From Sisyra terminalis (lineage: Eukaryota > Arthropoda > Insecta > Neuroptera > Sisyridae): a DNA stretch of 64,000 nt. Of the stretch, positions 1-12,848 are shown in pieces. Each line of letters opens with the position of its first letter. The first letter of the stretch is position 1. The notes beneath the pieces were generated by a model that saw only the letters and a list, made by a program, of their open reading frames with translations, had not been told where the DNA came from and did not search any database. The DNA is taken from positions 9,176,001-9,240,000 of the forward strand of contig OY292278.1 of assembly GCA_958496175.1 (NCBI GenBank). The letters are read 5' to 3'. The position numbers and the translations under genes are program-made.

Positions 1-164
1 GAGAAATTTGGTATTTTTTATTTTGATTCCTATTTATTTATAAATTTAAAAGCGGTCAGATGAATAAAGTTATTAGCCTTTTTGGAAATTTGTGCTTTTA
101 TTATAATAACTAGTAGTTGTCCGTTGCATTTGTAACTAAAGGTTTTATCTCAATAAAATGTTTA

Positions 165-1165
165 GTATGAGATAATGTATAGTTAATCAACAATCAAAAT
201 TTTAAATTTAATAATCAGTGTTGTTAATATAAAAAAAAGTTTATCTAAAATTATATTAAGAAATAAAATATAAGTGTTTTTTTTTATATCATTTTAATAA
301 CAACATTTTAAATAACGTTATTTCACTAAATTAGTATGAAAATTTAATACTTATACCAAATAGGCGATTTCAAATTTTGGTTCGTTTTTCATCAATCAAA
401 CTTTTTAAAATCTTATTTTTTATGAACCAATGGTTGTGATCTGGAGTAATTATATATTCGACTGAAAAGCATTAAGGTACCAATTTTTTGGCATACATTT
501 CACTGTCAATTCAAATATAAAATCTTCCATATTAACTTTTCTTCGGTATTTAGAACAATTTGAAAACCAATTACTGTTATTGAAAATAAATAAAATATTC
601 GAATTTACTTCCACGCTTTCCACCTATTTCCAACAATTTTGTATGTACAACGCCCAAATGTGCGAAATCGAATAGCTTTATAGTCATGTTAACTAACGTA
701 AAGAAGGTCATTATTTTTTTTTCCTTTACATTGTATTTCAAATATAAATGCACATTTGTGTCGATGAAATTTGGAAAGTGTTTTCCTTATACGATGCAGA
801 TATATAATAAGAAAGGGTTTTTGAAAATTGCTCCCCTAAAAAAGTGAAAAACGGTAGCAAAGTTTGTAAGGGATAAAGTTTAATAAACAATCGAAATTTC
901 AAATTTAATAATCAATCAAAGTCCGTTAAAAGCGAAACGTTATTACTGCTTAATATAAAACAAAGTTGATCTATTATTAGAAAAAAAAAATTAGGGTCTG
1001 ATTAAAAATTTAAACTCTGATAAGTAGATATATCTGAAAAGGTTAAGTTAAGTTTATAAATGAGCATTATGTTTTTTGTCTTTCACATATTGTAAACCTG
1101 AAAATCCAAAATACGTATTCACAAATAGATACATTAGTGAGTGAATACCCTTACCAACGTTTTGA
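165..1165 (+). mobile_element. Helitron remnant, copy A
   Basis: This stretch is the reverse complement, at moderate divergence, of segments in the copies near 19.0-19.7, 39.9-41.1 and 45.9-46.8 kb. Shared blocks include the run around 760-880, the block around 420-510 and the end near 1080-1150. Those copies carry Helitron termini, so this is assigned to the same family in the opposite orientation. Neither terminus is visible here and there is no coding capacity. Bases 1-164 may continue the same copy but are too diverged to call. Confidence 0.6.
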
Positions 1166-3345
1166 ATGCGTAAGTGGGGATAACAGAGCGCATAAGCATA
1201 GCCCATTCTGCACGGACGCACGGCAAGATAGCCAATTTATATATAAGAAGATAAGGCAAAAAATATCCGGGAAATGCATCATGCTCCAAACGTATTGGTG
1301 AGGATTCTATAAAACTAAGAAAATAAATCCAATTTACATTATTTTCACCTCAAATTATTCGATAAAGTTCAGCCTAATTTTTCTGGGACTTTCTAACAAA
1401 AGTACAAAAGGCTAAAGTTGGATTTTTTAAAGCTTTTTCTTATCAGAGCTTTGTACAAAAGTATTTTGTTTTTTGTGCTTAGAGCACTGTTTTTATTTAG
1501 TAAGGGAAATAGGGCCATAATTAGACCCTTTCCTTTTGCACTAGATTATTTATATGTGCTTTTACAGTAATACTGTATTTAGATCAATAGTATCAATAGT
1601 AATTTTTAAACAAAATGTACATTATTTTAATGAATTAAAATATCAATAAAAGTAAAGATATTTTTATCAGGTTTTCTTTTCATTAAGTAATTTATACAAA
1701 TATTTCAAAAAGTATAATGTTATTGTGTTGCATTTTATTGAAGTTTTACAAAGTTTTCATATTAAATTTTCAACTGTTGGGCTTAAAAAAAGCTTTTAGT
1801 TGAAAACTTGATGATGAAATCCTGTTTTAGGGGTGTTAGGTATTTTTGGCAGCTTTAAATATTCCTAGGCTGGAAGTTTAAAGCTGTAATATCTGGATAA
1901 GCCTACAAAGACAAACCAAAACATTTTAGTGGAAAAATGAGAAAATCCCACTTTTTTATAATCAACAAGTCTTCGATGCTACAATGTGCATGTAACTTAT
2001 AATTAATTTAATAACAAAGAGATGCGTTTGAGCAATAAATTGAACTAAAAAAAATTTCTTTTCTGCTCATTAATCATTCCTTTCTCCTTGTTAGATTTTG
2101 ATTTGTTAGCCATCAGCAAATTTATACTTCAATTAAAACATAAATTTTCCTTATAAATCCTACAATATAATTAGCAAAAATGTGCAACGAACATATGGTT
2201 TTGAAATTTTCACAAAGTTTTAAGAACCACGCAATGTATTGAAAATTTTTATGATTAATTACCGTTTAAAGTTTTTGATTACTTTATTAGGATATGTGGT
2301 TGGGTTGAAGATATAGCTACAATGCATACAAGAGTCTTACATAAAAGTGCATAACATAATAGTTTGATCAATCACATTTACGCTGAATGTTGATAGGTGA
2401 AAGGTTAATAGCGTTTATTTTATTATCGTTAACTAGACGTTAAACACTTATTAAATGTAACATGAAATTGCGCCTTCTTTATATTGGCTATTCAAACATA
2501 CAAAGGCGATTGCATTGCATTGCATTGCAATGCAATGCATACGATCTCTATATTAGGAAATGTAAATGTGTTGAAATGTTAATAAATTATTAAGATAAGA
2601 CTGAAAGACATTTTCAAACATCGCTGTTTAATATCAATTTATAAATTAATTAATTATGAGAAAAATATCCAATGCATTACTGTTGAAATTTTCCATAAAT
2701 GCACATGCACTTTATTACAAACGTGCATATTTGTACAGAATGCTGATAGAGGTACGATAGACCTCGGATTACGACGCGATTTTAATTTCGAGGAATGATT
2801 GAGTCATTATTTTTTAAGTTTTTTTTTTAAAGATTTGCCTTTCACTAATTATCTTTCAATGATGTGATAAACATTCAATTAACAGACTTAACTGGCTTTG
2901 TTCTAAACTGAGCGATTTTTATAATTAAGTTGTTAGCTACGCATATAATTTGAATGTAATTATTCCAATTTGGTATCGGGAAAATTTTTTTTTTTTTTTC
3001 ACTTAATTACTTTGTGATTTTTTTTTCTAATGGCTCCAAATTGGTCCTTCTGTACAAAATTGAAAAGCAACAATTATATTGTCTAAGAATAATTGGAATG
3101 AATTTATTTTTTTACAAACGGCCAATTAACGAAGTCTGCTTACCTTTAACAATCAATTAGTATGTATTATGAAAGAAGCTGAAATTGTTTCATAATGTTA
3201 AGTAATTGCTAATTAAGTTGACTAGCTTATGGAGAGTAGAAGTTTAACATTGATAAATATTTTATTTGTAAAGAGTAGCGTGGATTTATGACTAAAATCT
3301 TGAAAAAAAATTTTTTTGCAATAATCTTTAATTCATGGTGCCAAC
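1166..3345. other. AT-rich stretch, no gene recognised
   Basis: I see no coding region or identifiable transposon here. The only distinct structure is a perfect 24-bp palindrome at 2516-2539 built from TGCATTGC-like units. Long homopolymer T and A runs occur around 2820 and 2985. Confidence 0.5.
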
Positions 3346-3872
3346 GAATGCTTAAGTGTGTATACAATATATAGAATATATTGCGGTCCAATTTATGTCG
3401 TATAATTTAATATAGTAATATATAAAAATCATACCATAAACATAAATTTGAACAGAAGATCAAACAAAAATATTCGTGCCGTATTGCCCAGATACGTATT
3501 TCGGTTGCCAAGCAATCTTCTTCATCAAGTAAATCATCAAGTAGTAATCATCAAGTAGTTTGGATCACTCCGTAACTGCTTTGTGATGATTCAAAAATCA
3601 ATGAATGAATCATTACAAAGCAGTTACGGAGTGATCCAAACTACTTGATGACTACTGAAGAAGATTGCTTGGCAATCGAAATACGTATCTGGGCAATACG
3701 TCACGAATATTTTTGTTTGAACTTGTGTTCAAATTTATGTTTATGGTATGATTTTTATATACTATTATATCAGATTATACTACATAAATTGGATCGCAAT
3801 ATATCCTATATATTGTATACACAGTATAACTGTTCAAAGTAAGCGAAAAAAACTAATTTTGAATGCTTAAGT
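3346..3872. mobile_element. Fold-back, Penelope-like nonautonomous element, copy 1
   Basis: A 12-bp direct repeat, GAATGCTTAAGT, lies at 3346-3357 and 3861-3872. Between them, 3358-3823 is a long inverted repeat: the left arm starts with GTGTATACAATATAT and the right arm ends with its complement. After the right arm there is a unique tail of about 37 bases. The same architecture, sequence and tail recur at 31752-32292 with a different 11-bp target repeat. Target duplications of variable, longer length together with inverted terminal repeats are known for Penelope-like retroelements, and the arms contain a hammerhead-like core (see 3655-3702). There is no protein. The class assignment is inference; the mobility is well supported. 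Confidence 0.7.
3655..3702 (+). ncRNA. Candidate hammerhead ribozyme core (family 1)
   Basis: On the plus strand there is CTGAAGA (consensus CTGANGA), then one base, a perfect 6-bp hairpin GATTGC/GCAATC with a TTG loop (stem II), GAAA, a second hairpin CGTAT/ATACG, and a GTC that would hold the cleavage site. A two-base bulge (TA) next to the A-U pair that should close stem III, and the lack of an obvious stem I, are departures from the canonical fold. The inverted copy in the left arm has TTGATGA instead of CTGATGA. The core elements are in the right order and spacing; activity is unproven. Confidence 0.4.
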
Positions 3873-3984
3873 ATTGGGTGTAGAAATTAAGTCTTAAAAA
3901 TATACGTTCTTTGTGATCTAACCATATTAACTTTTGAGCCATTCAAATTCAAAATTATTATTATTCAAAGTTTTGGTCATTAAA

Positions 3985-4440
3985 AAGTGTTTATTTTAAT
4001 ACTATTGACAAAAACCACAAAAGTAGGCGAGTATAGTTTAAAAACATTGAGTTGGACGAGTTGTTGGAACCATGAATCATGTCCAATTTAAGAAAAGCAT
4101 GCGAAATACTTGGAGGTGAACCAAAAAACGATATAAGCTCATATGAAAGCCATGGGTATGATTTAAAATCAGGGAAATTGGGATCGCCAAAAACTTCTCC
4201 TTAGGCTAAAGCGGAAGGAGCTTTTGCATAGAATTATAACGAGGAATAAAGAGTAGAACCAATTTGATAGATTAAAGAGTAACTCCAACTATGTAAAAAT
4301 ATTTATAACAAGAAGTTATAACTGTGTATTTGGTGAGGCCAAATTGAAGTACTTTGTTATAAGATATTTCACCCTAATGAAACCATTACTGCAAAATGTC
4401 ATCAACAACAATTGAAGGAAATTTTTCTGATTTTTTAAGA
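3985..4440 (+). pseudogene. Mariner transposase pseudogene (N-terminal half)
   Basis: Translation with stops skipped gives the end of the helix-turn-helix region (FKNIELDELLE) from about 4040 and, from 4322, the block LCIW-GQIEVL-YKI-HPNETITAK-HQQQL. This corresponds to the LCIWWDQKG-YYELL-P-ETI-YQQQL block of mariner transposases, which lies between the first and second catalytic aspartates. Several stops and shifts interrupt it and no catalytic domain survives. The segment at 4040-4200 parallels the better-preserved copy at 22.47-23.12 kb, so both belong to one mariner family. It cannot be functional. Confidence 0.7.
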
Positions 4441-4614
4441 AACATTAAAAAAAAGTGTATTTTTTTAAGATCCTACTATAGAAGGATATATAAAAAAAAC
4501 TTAGGCTAACTTTCAAGACAATCGGTGAAAACAAAAACTTGAGATTTAATAAAAGACGTTTCGAAAAATATTTGAAGATTTAAATATTCATTAGGTAAAT
4601 TTATGGATGTATAT

Positions 4615-5630
4615 TAGACTGATTCAAAAGAAATGATGATTTTTTTTTCTTAATTATATCGAAAATATTGTTGAAATTGACAAAAAAAAATCCTGTGAAA
4701 GTTTAAGCTCTTACTATTAATATTAAAAGGTGCCGCATCGCAAATTTCGATTTTCCATTTAAATAAGATGGGAACAATATTCTTTTGCCCTTTGGAATTT
4801 TATAGCTCTAGTTGGTGACAATATTTCTGATTTATTAAGCTATATTCTTGTAGAAAATTAAATATCTACAAAAAAGGTTGGTTACAAGTTTTTGATATAT
4901 TTATTTCTTCAAAAGTTATTCGAGGTCAAAGTTGAAATAAAGAGAAATTTTAATATTTTTTCAATTTATTGACGCAACCATCAATTTTATGAGAAAATTT
5001 TATAAGAAATTTTTTGTAGAGCACTTTTTTTCTATGACTTATCTCTAAAAATTTTTTTGAAATTTTTCACAGGTCCTAAGTTATTTAATTAAAATTAAAA
5101 AAATAATTTTTATGTTAAACATATAATAATTCAGAGAATTTTCAGTTTAATGCAAGTAACTTAGGGCCTGTGAAAAATATAAAAAACTTTTATCGAGATA
5201 AGTTATAGGAAAATAAGTGCTCTACAAAAAATATCTTATAAAATTTTCTCATAATTTATGGTTGCGTCAAAAAATTGAAAAAATATTAAATTTTCTCTTT
5301 AGTTCAACTTTGACCTCGAAGAACTTTTGAAGGAATAAATATATCAAAAACTTGTAAGACCACCTTTTTTTTAGATCGTTCAATTTTCTACAAGAATATA
5401 CTTTGGTCATTTCGAATTATTGTCACCAACGTGAGCTATAAAATTCCAAAGTGCAAAAGAATATTGATCCCATGTTATTTAAATGGAAAATGACATTTGC
5501 GATGCGGCACCTCTTAATACTAATATTGAGAGCTTAAACTTTCACAGGATTTTTTTTTTGTCATTCCCAACAATATTTTCGATATAATAAAGAAAAAAAA
5601 ATCATCATTTTTTTTGAATTGCTCTGATTC
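4615..5630. mobile_element. Fold-back DNA transposon, TAGACTGATT family, copy 1
   Basis: The left end reads TAGACTGATTCAAAA and the right end is a degraded complement. The arms, each about 420 bp, pair along almost their whole length (for example 4800-4990 against 5210-5460). The same sequence occurs complete at 28703-29741 and as a left half at 11090-11574. The full copy at 28.7 kb has an 8-bp target duplication. There is no ORF beyond short shadow frames. The target duplication of this copy is not recognisable, so it is probably older. Confidence 0.7.
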
Positions 5631-6429
5631 GATTTGTTATAAATTTTATAAATTCTCCAAAATTTGATGATATCCGAAAAGTGACTTTAAATAAATATGA
5701 TTTCTTTAAATTCTATAATTATAGATAATTTTTTCTGTTGGTACGGACTCAAAACCAGTTGTTTACATTGCATTGGGAAACTTAATTATTAAGATCAAAA
5801 GATCAATTTAATTTTTCGTTTTTCAATTCCTTTTTTTGTCGGTCTTTTTTATATTACTTATTGAATGAAAATAAAATTAAAAATAATGATCTTTAAGTAA
5901 TTGAACTGATAAAATATTATGTCAATAACCAAAACATAATTAAGGCAATTTTACTAATAAAGTTCTAATATTTTTTTTTTAAATAGTTAATTACATCATT
6001 AGATTTTGAACGTCATTTTTGTTTCTTATCGAAAATTATTTAAAAAATAATCAATAAATTACACCATTTTCAAATATCACGTACGCTTTGATAAAATTCA
6101 AGGCAAATTTCCATTTCCAAATAGGACAACAATCTTGATGGAATCAATTTCTCAAAGATTTTTTTTTTGTCATCTTAACACTTAACTGTGAAATGATCAC
6201 AACAAGCCACTGATAACCTTTTACCAATTATGTCTTATTTACACTCTGATAAAATTAATTAAATCAGCTTTTATTCAATAAAGACAATATTATTGATTAA
6301 TCAATTAAATGTAGAAAACAATTTGTAATAATTAAAAAGAAGCGATTCATAACAATGTAGTTAAATTGGATCAATTAGACACAAAAATTTATCAGTTACG
6401 CTTCTTTTTCTTCTTCTTTAACAGGAAAA
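5631..6429. other. AT-rich stretch, nothing recognised
   Basis: No coding signal, repeat partner or terminal structure was found. The sequence is dominated by A and T runs. Confidence 0.5.
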
Positions 6430-7440
6430 GTTATGCCAAGAGGAAACTAAGTCATTAAGTGAAGAAAATTGTCAAAAAGTTTTCCGTACGTATTCGTAAT
6501 TTTCATTTCCACTCGTTTGAATCACAAAAAAAACCTATTAAAGAAAAATCATGTTTTCCTTGTCATAAAGCCCGGGTTGGCCATTAGGGGAGCACCACCC
6601 CAAAAGCGAACATTTGAAATTTTTCGTTCTCTTATTAAAATAAATATATTTAACAATATTAAAATTTTCGCTGTTTTCCCATCCATTTTATGCGGTGTTA
6701 ATGTATTTTCTTTTTTTTAATAATATTTTTATCATTCCTCGAGGAAAAACGGTGCGTTTTCTTCAACGCTTCGCTTCATTTAATGGGGAAATATAAAAGG
6801 TTATATAATGTGAAAATTAAGAACATTTTCCTTGTGTAATTTTTGAAATGCGAATATATATTTGAATGTCATTAGAATGGCGGCAACCAACGGGATATTT
6901 AACCTAAATATATAAGTTTTGTGGGGATGTTAGGTGTGGCAGTTATAATAATTTAAAAATTTGAATATTTCATTTTATAAGGGGATGAAACGGGAATATA
7001 TTTATATAGAAATGTATATTGTTAGATGACGCGTTAGCGGTGACTTTCGGAGGGTTGGTTTCGGGTGAAAATCGTAAGAAAAGTGCCGTGCTATAGACGA
7101 CAGCGCATTTTATTACGTTTCATATTGTCACCCCCGGTGGGCGGTCGTAACAATATTACATTTGAATATAATTGAACATATATTTTATTGTATGATGTGT
7201 GTGGTGTTTTCACCACCCTCGTTTAAACGCTGGAAAAGCCGTTCACTTTTCGTGGAAATGCGCACGTTTATACGTTTTGAAAGTAATTTTCGGTTTTTCA
7301 TTTAGGAATTTTCTTCAATATTACAAAATTGTCACATAAATTTCAGGAAACATGTTTTATAATATTATATGGGTGAATGGAATGGCGACAGTGTTTTTCG
7401 TCGCAACCCAAAAAAAAAAAAATAACACATTTATGCGACC
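6430..7440. other. GC-richer low-repeat island
   Basis: The composition here departs from the surrounding AT-rich DNA, with blocks such as the GC run near 6570-6600 and the G/C-rich stretch near 7130-7150. I see no repeat partner elsewhere in the window and no convincing coding frame; an open stretch of about 80 codons at 6469-6720 has no recognisable domain. It could be conserved regulatory DNA, but only a cross-species comparison could show that. Confidence 0.25.
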
Positions 7441-7634
7441 AAACGCGCGAATATTTCGAAATTAAATTTTTGTTTTCTATTTTTCATATTAGAGAAATGA
7501 AAATTTATCGCTTATGGAAATAAGAATTGACATGGAAAAAAAACAGATTTTCTTATAATTTATGTTCTTAACTATTAGATATGAAATACTTTTCTGAGAA
7601 ATATATATTACAAATTATTAATAAGAAATATTTT

Positions 7635-9600
7635 TATGAAAATTAACTAAAGTAAAGATCCTATACAGATTAGCCAACAAAATATTAGAGTGTGAATTTT
7701 CCGAAATTGTTTTTGCCAATCGATGAGAAATCGTTCGTAGAGGTTCGTGAAAGAATCCGTTTCGTTAGTGACAAAATAGTTTAGCGGTAATTAATTAATT
7801 AATCATTGACATAGTAAAATGTTGAAAAAAAAAGGTTTTAAGCAACTTACAATAACAAAAATGCAGGAAAATTTAAGAAACGGTTGGTTAAAACAAAAAA
7901 AAATAAGGAAAACTAAACAGAACCTCCTAAAAAAAGGCAACTATGAAACTAATTTTTTTCCTCAAATTGTGTTTTCCCAAAATTTTCCAAAAATACAAAA
8001 ATTTAAACATAATTTAACACAATGTTCTTCAAAATGTTTTCATTGTTTGTGAAAATCAAGTTTTCTCACAAAAATTTTTTGAAAATAAATATATGAAGTT
8101 GACCAATTAGTGTTAATTGAAATTCGGAAATTATTTTCCACACTTTCTAATTCAGCCAACTTTTTCAAACTAGCCAAGATTATACAACAATCAACAGGCT
8201 TTGCACACAAAATTTTTCATCGTTTGTGAAAATCAATTTTTATATTTACACATATACTACATATTTGTATATTAAAAAAAAATTTGTCGGAAGAATTTAT
8301 TTTCACAAACGATTAAAATTTATATGTGGAAAGCCTCTTCAATGTTATTTAGTTTTTTACTAGTTAAGAAAAGTTGGCTGAATCAAAAAGTGTGGAAAAT
8401 AATTTCCAAATTTTAATTAACACTCAATATTCTACATAAATATACATTCAAAAAATTTTTGTGAAAAAATTTTTTTAACTCGCTTTTCTTCCAGATTTTT
8501 TCATCGTTTGTGAAAATAAATTTTCTAACAAACAATTTTTGAAAATATATAATATGAAGTAGAACATTAAGTGTTAATTGAAATTCGGTAATTATTTTCC
8601 ACACTTTCTGATTAAGCCAACTGTTCTAAACTAGTGAAAATCTAAACAAAATTGAAGAGGCTTTCCACATTAAAATTTTTATCGTTTGTGAAAATCAAGT
8701 TTTCTAACAAATTTGTTTTTAATTTTTAGATGTGTAGTATATGTGAACATATAAAAATTAAAAAAAAATTCTCGGAAAAATTAATTTTCACAAACGATGA
8801 AAAATGTTGTGTACAAAGCCTGTTGATTGATGTATAATCTTGGCTGGTTTGAAAAAGTTGGCTGGATTAAAAGGTGAGGAAAATATTTTTCAAATTCGAA
8901 TAATCACTTTACGTGCTACTACACACATAAGTATTAAAAAAAAATTTTTCGGAAAAGTTGATTTTCACAAACGATAAAACTTATATGTGGAAAGCCTGTT
9001 CAAAATTGTATTGATTTTTTTCAGTTTGGAAAAGTTGGTTGAATCAGAAAGTGTTGAAAATAATTTCCGAATTTCAATTAACACTAAATGTTCTACTTAA
9101 TATATTTATTTTCAAAAATTTTTGTGAGAAAACTTGATTTTCACAAAGGATAGAAAAATTTGGGAGAAAAGCGTATTAAATTATGTTTCAATTTTTGTAT
9201 TTTTGGAAAATTTTGGGACACACAATTTGAGGAAAAAAAATAATTTCTTAATTGCAATTTTTACCATTACTTTTCGAAGGGAGGGGGAGGTTCTGTTTAG
9301 TTTTCTTTAATTTTTTTTTTAGTTTTAACCAACCGTTTTTTAAATTCTCCTGCATTTTTGTTATTGTAAGTTGCTTAAAACCTTATTTTTTTAACATTTT
9401 ACTATGCCAATGACTAATTAATTAATTTTTCTTAATTAATGAATTACCGTTAAACTATTTTACCACAAACAAAACGGTTTCTTTCACAATGCTCTACGAA
9501 CGATTTCCCATCGATTGGCAAAAAAAAATTTCAGAAAAATCACACTCTAAAATTTTGTTGGCTAATCTGTAAAGGATCTTTACTTTTGTTAATTTTCATA
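7635..9600. mobile_element. 2-kb fold-back element with internal repeats
   Basis: The ends pair as TATGAAAATTA (7635-7645) and its complement (9590-9600). The outer 300 bp of each arm match closely, including the complementary stretches near 7670-7700 and 9555-9580. The interior is an array of short repeats in both orientations: about eight copies of a CACAAACGATGAAAA-like motif and about five copies of an AGTTGGCTGAATCA-like motif next to a purine-rich segment. The frame at 7819-8052 lies within an arm and is mirrored on the other arm, so it is not a gene. No target duplication was found. Confidence 0.65.
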
Positions 9601-9779
9601 GAAAAGTTCAGTTTTCACATTGTAAAAGCTCAAAAATTAAAAAAAAACACTTTTAAAATGTCAAGAAACAAAAAACCCACACTATTGAAGAAGTCAACTT
9701 TCAGTTGACAATCATACTTCTCGTATTTCATCCCTTAAATCAATCACCAAATAAAAATCCACACTAATCTTTCTCTAAA

Positions 9780-10350
9780 CACCCAAAGACCACAAATTCC
9801 CACCACCCCCCAAATGATTTAATATACTTAAGAGGGCGTGAAATTAACTTAGTAACAGAAGATATTACAATACCAACAATATTATTCGCTCTATTCCTAG
9901 AACTTAGGGGATAGTACACGCGGCTCTAGGGGATGCAAAACATTAAAACATTGCCCAGAAGCATATTTTTCATATCAAGCAATAGAAATTCATCGTTTAA
10001 TTTATTATATTTCATATGTGTAATAAATATATATTTATTTTTTTTAATCGGCGCACACGAGTTAAAATCACCCTGGGAATGTATACCATCCCTCCATTGT
10101 ATACCATACATATGTTTACATTGTATTTAAAGGGATGAAAACGTTCTCATATTACTATATATTTTTTTCTCGTACCAGACGAGCCGAACTAAAACTCCCC
10201 CCGTTTCAAAATATCTATTAAAAGCTCGACAAAGTCATCAAGTTTTCATAACGATATTTATTCATTAATCTGTGGTTGGGGGCTATTAAAAATCGGATTT
10301 TCAACGATTGACTTTGAGCTTAACTTGTTAAACATTGCTACTCTTTTTAC
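9780..10350. other. GC-richer low-repeat island
   Basis: The sequence contains C-runs (near 9800 and 10195), a GC-rich block around 10170-10200 and no repeat partner in the window. Overlapping short open frames on both strands (9926-10130) have no recognisable domain. It may be noncoding regulatory DNA, which is inference only. Confidence 0.2.
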
Positions 10351-11089
10351 AATGAATTAACCCTCGTTTATATATGTGATGTTTGCATAGGAACGTGTGG
10401 CAATGCCATTTATATGTTTTATTGTTTAAATTATCGTATTCATTTTATTACAATTGCATTTTTTCTGCAAGCATTTTTTTGACTCTTATTTGTATTTCCC
10501 ACATAATTTCAGAGAATATCCTATGGTAATTTTATGATGTACTATTTTTAAAAGGTTTAAAACATTGGTAAATAAATCAATTATAACTAATAATATTATT
10601 ATTTAAAGAAAGTTTTTTTATTAGAACCAAAAGTGATTATAATAGTAAAATAGTGTACTTTAACAGAAATTTAAAGTTTAAGTTGACATTAAATCTGCGG
10701 GTTTAATACGAGGTACCTGATAGCATTGGAATTCCCTATGTCTATTGAAATTCCCCTCTTTGGGTACTGCATGAATTAAAGTGAGTATACTTCGGGATTT
10801 GTAAGAGGGAATAATTTTTTATAAAATTTTATAAACGTATTGGAGATAATTTTAGTTTCAATGGATTGGAATATTGAGATATACATGAATCACTTATTTT
10901 TTTTTCATTTTAACTTGTCACTTAATGATACAAATGATCTTGATTCCTCATTATAAGATAACTGTTTTTAGTTCAAAAAAAAATAATCAATAATTATTAA
11001 AGCGGAAGATTTTTTAATGAATTCTTGCTTAATTTTACTTATTTTATAATAGGAACTAATAATTTTTAGAAAGAAAAATATTTGCACTT
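10351..11089. other. AT-rich stretch, nothing recognised
   Basis: No gene, terminal repeat or recurring sequence was recognised between the island at 9.8-10.35 kb and the half fold-back that begins at 11090. Confidence 0.4.
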
Positions 11090-11574
11090 TAGACTGATTC
11101 AAAAAAAATGATGAATTTTTTTTTTCTTAATTATATCGAAAATATTGTTGGGAATGACCAAAAAAAAAAATCCTGTGAAAGTTTAAGCTCCTAATATAAA
11201 TATTAAGAGGTGCCGAATTGCATATTTCGATTTTCCATTTAAATAACATGGAAACAATATTCTCTTGAACTTTGGAATTTTATAGCTCACGTTGGTGACA
11301 ATATTTCGAAATGACCAAGGTATATTCTTGAAAATTGAACGATCTACAAAAAAAATCTCCAACAAGTCTTTGATATATTTATTCCTTCAAAAGTTATTCG
11401 AGGTCAAAGTTGAACTAAAGATAAATTTTAATATTTTTTCAATTTTTTGACGCAACCATCAATTTTATGAGAAAATTTTGTATAAAATTTTTTGTAGAGC
11501 ACTTATTTTTCTATAACTTATCTCTTTAAAAGTATTTGATTTTTTTCACAGGTCCTAAATTAAGATTCAGTCCT
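11090..11574. mobile_element. Half copy of the TAGACTGATT fold-back
   Basis: It starts with TAGACTGATTCAAAA and follows the left arm of the 4.6-kb and 28.7-kb copies up to about 11558. It then stops in a short GATTCAGTC remnant at 11564-11572, which resembles the opposite terminus. The right arm and loop are missing, so this is an internally deleted copy that has lost its palindrome. Open frames here are shadows of the repeat. Confidence 0.65.
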
Positions 11575-12848
11575 GACTGAAATTTTTTTACAGAAGACCA
11601 AAGTTAAAAAAACCCTTGAAATCTGGGAACCATCAGTGTTAAGTTAACGAACCATATTTTCATCTATGAATATTAGGCTAAAAGTAAAAAAGTTGAACTT
11701 TTTAAAAGCAAAATTATATCTATTGAAAATTTTGATTATTAAAGACTGGCAAAGGAGCCCAAATGGTAGACAGTCAAGCATATATCAATGGGTTAAAGCA
11801 CAAACCTTATTTTCCACATTTTATTGATTTTAAATTATTTATAATCGAAGTTTTTTATTGATCATTAATATGAAATTTATAGTATTCTACTGGTAACTTT
11901 TTGGTGGCTTGCACTTGATTTTGGCCAAAAATGGACATGAACCTTTGCAATGTGACCCGTCGATATGTTTTGGAAGATGATTTACAAAGATAGAATTGCA
12001 TTAATAAAGCCAAAAATATTTATTGGTTTCCAATAGTCAAAAACTTATTTCAGACCTCTTTAATCCAAATTTGGATCAATTGTAAACTGTAATTTACCAG
12101 CAAAGGTTAGAATTAAGCAGTAAAACAAGCGCTATGTTTCACCAGGAATTGTATCGACTCTAAACTTTCCATCTCTTTGGTTACCTGGTAAAAGATCCTA
12201 AAATTTGTTTGAGGAATTCTTATCCATTCAAATCAAAGTTTGAACTTTGTGCTAAACGATCTCTTTTTTAATCGTGCCAAATTTAGTTTCAAGTAATGCC
12301 TTAGAACATTGGATATCGCAATTTTTTGCCAATATGAAAAACTTGTTTTGATAAAATAGCTCCTAACTTGTGGTCATCAAAAAAATGGAAAATTTTTGAT
12401 AAAGTTAAAAAAACCACGGTAAAAAAAGCCACGAGGTGGATAATAATTAATTAATTTCTTTTTCATAATCCAATATCTACACTAAATTGTTTTTTCGTAA
12501 CATTATTATAACACTTGACATTTGACTGATAAACTTAAGTTTAAATTTTTTAATAACAATCGGCTTTTTCTAGCAGAAGATGCGGAGGATGTAAGGAGTA
12601 CTTGTTAAGAAAAATTACAGTAATTTAATAATGGATGAAGATTGGATATTGACAGGGGAAATGCCGGAAAATTTTCTTTAGTTCATTGTACAAAAAAATA
12701 TTGAAATATATGAACAGGGATTTTCTGTTTTACTAATAGTTCAATGCTGCTTTAGATTATGTAAAACTGATTTCAATAAATCACTTGGGATCTCCGAGAA
12801 ATCGGGCGTTTTAGTTCTTCATCAAAACGGAAACGTATTTTTGGAAAA
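11575..12848. other. Unassigned stretch
   Basis: Slightly less AT-rich than average, but all six frames are broken. I looked for a decayed mariner transposase around 11900-12350 and could not support it. No repeat partner was seen in the window. Confidence 0.35.

Noticed and set aside
2516..2539. 24-bp perfect palindrome as a protein binding site
   Set aside because: It is built of repeated TGCAT units and looks like a small simple-sequence expansion; no second copy was seen.
7819..8052. 77-codon plus frame
   Set aside because: It lies within an arm of the 7.6-9.6 kb fold-back and is mirrored in the opposite arm, so it is repeat sequence.
11890..12360. A further mariner transposase remnant
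   Set aside because: Short resemblances (an FNPNL segment followed by QQ) were not backed by any catalytic or C-terminal block in order.
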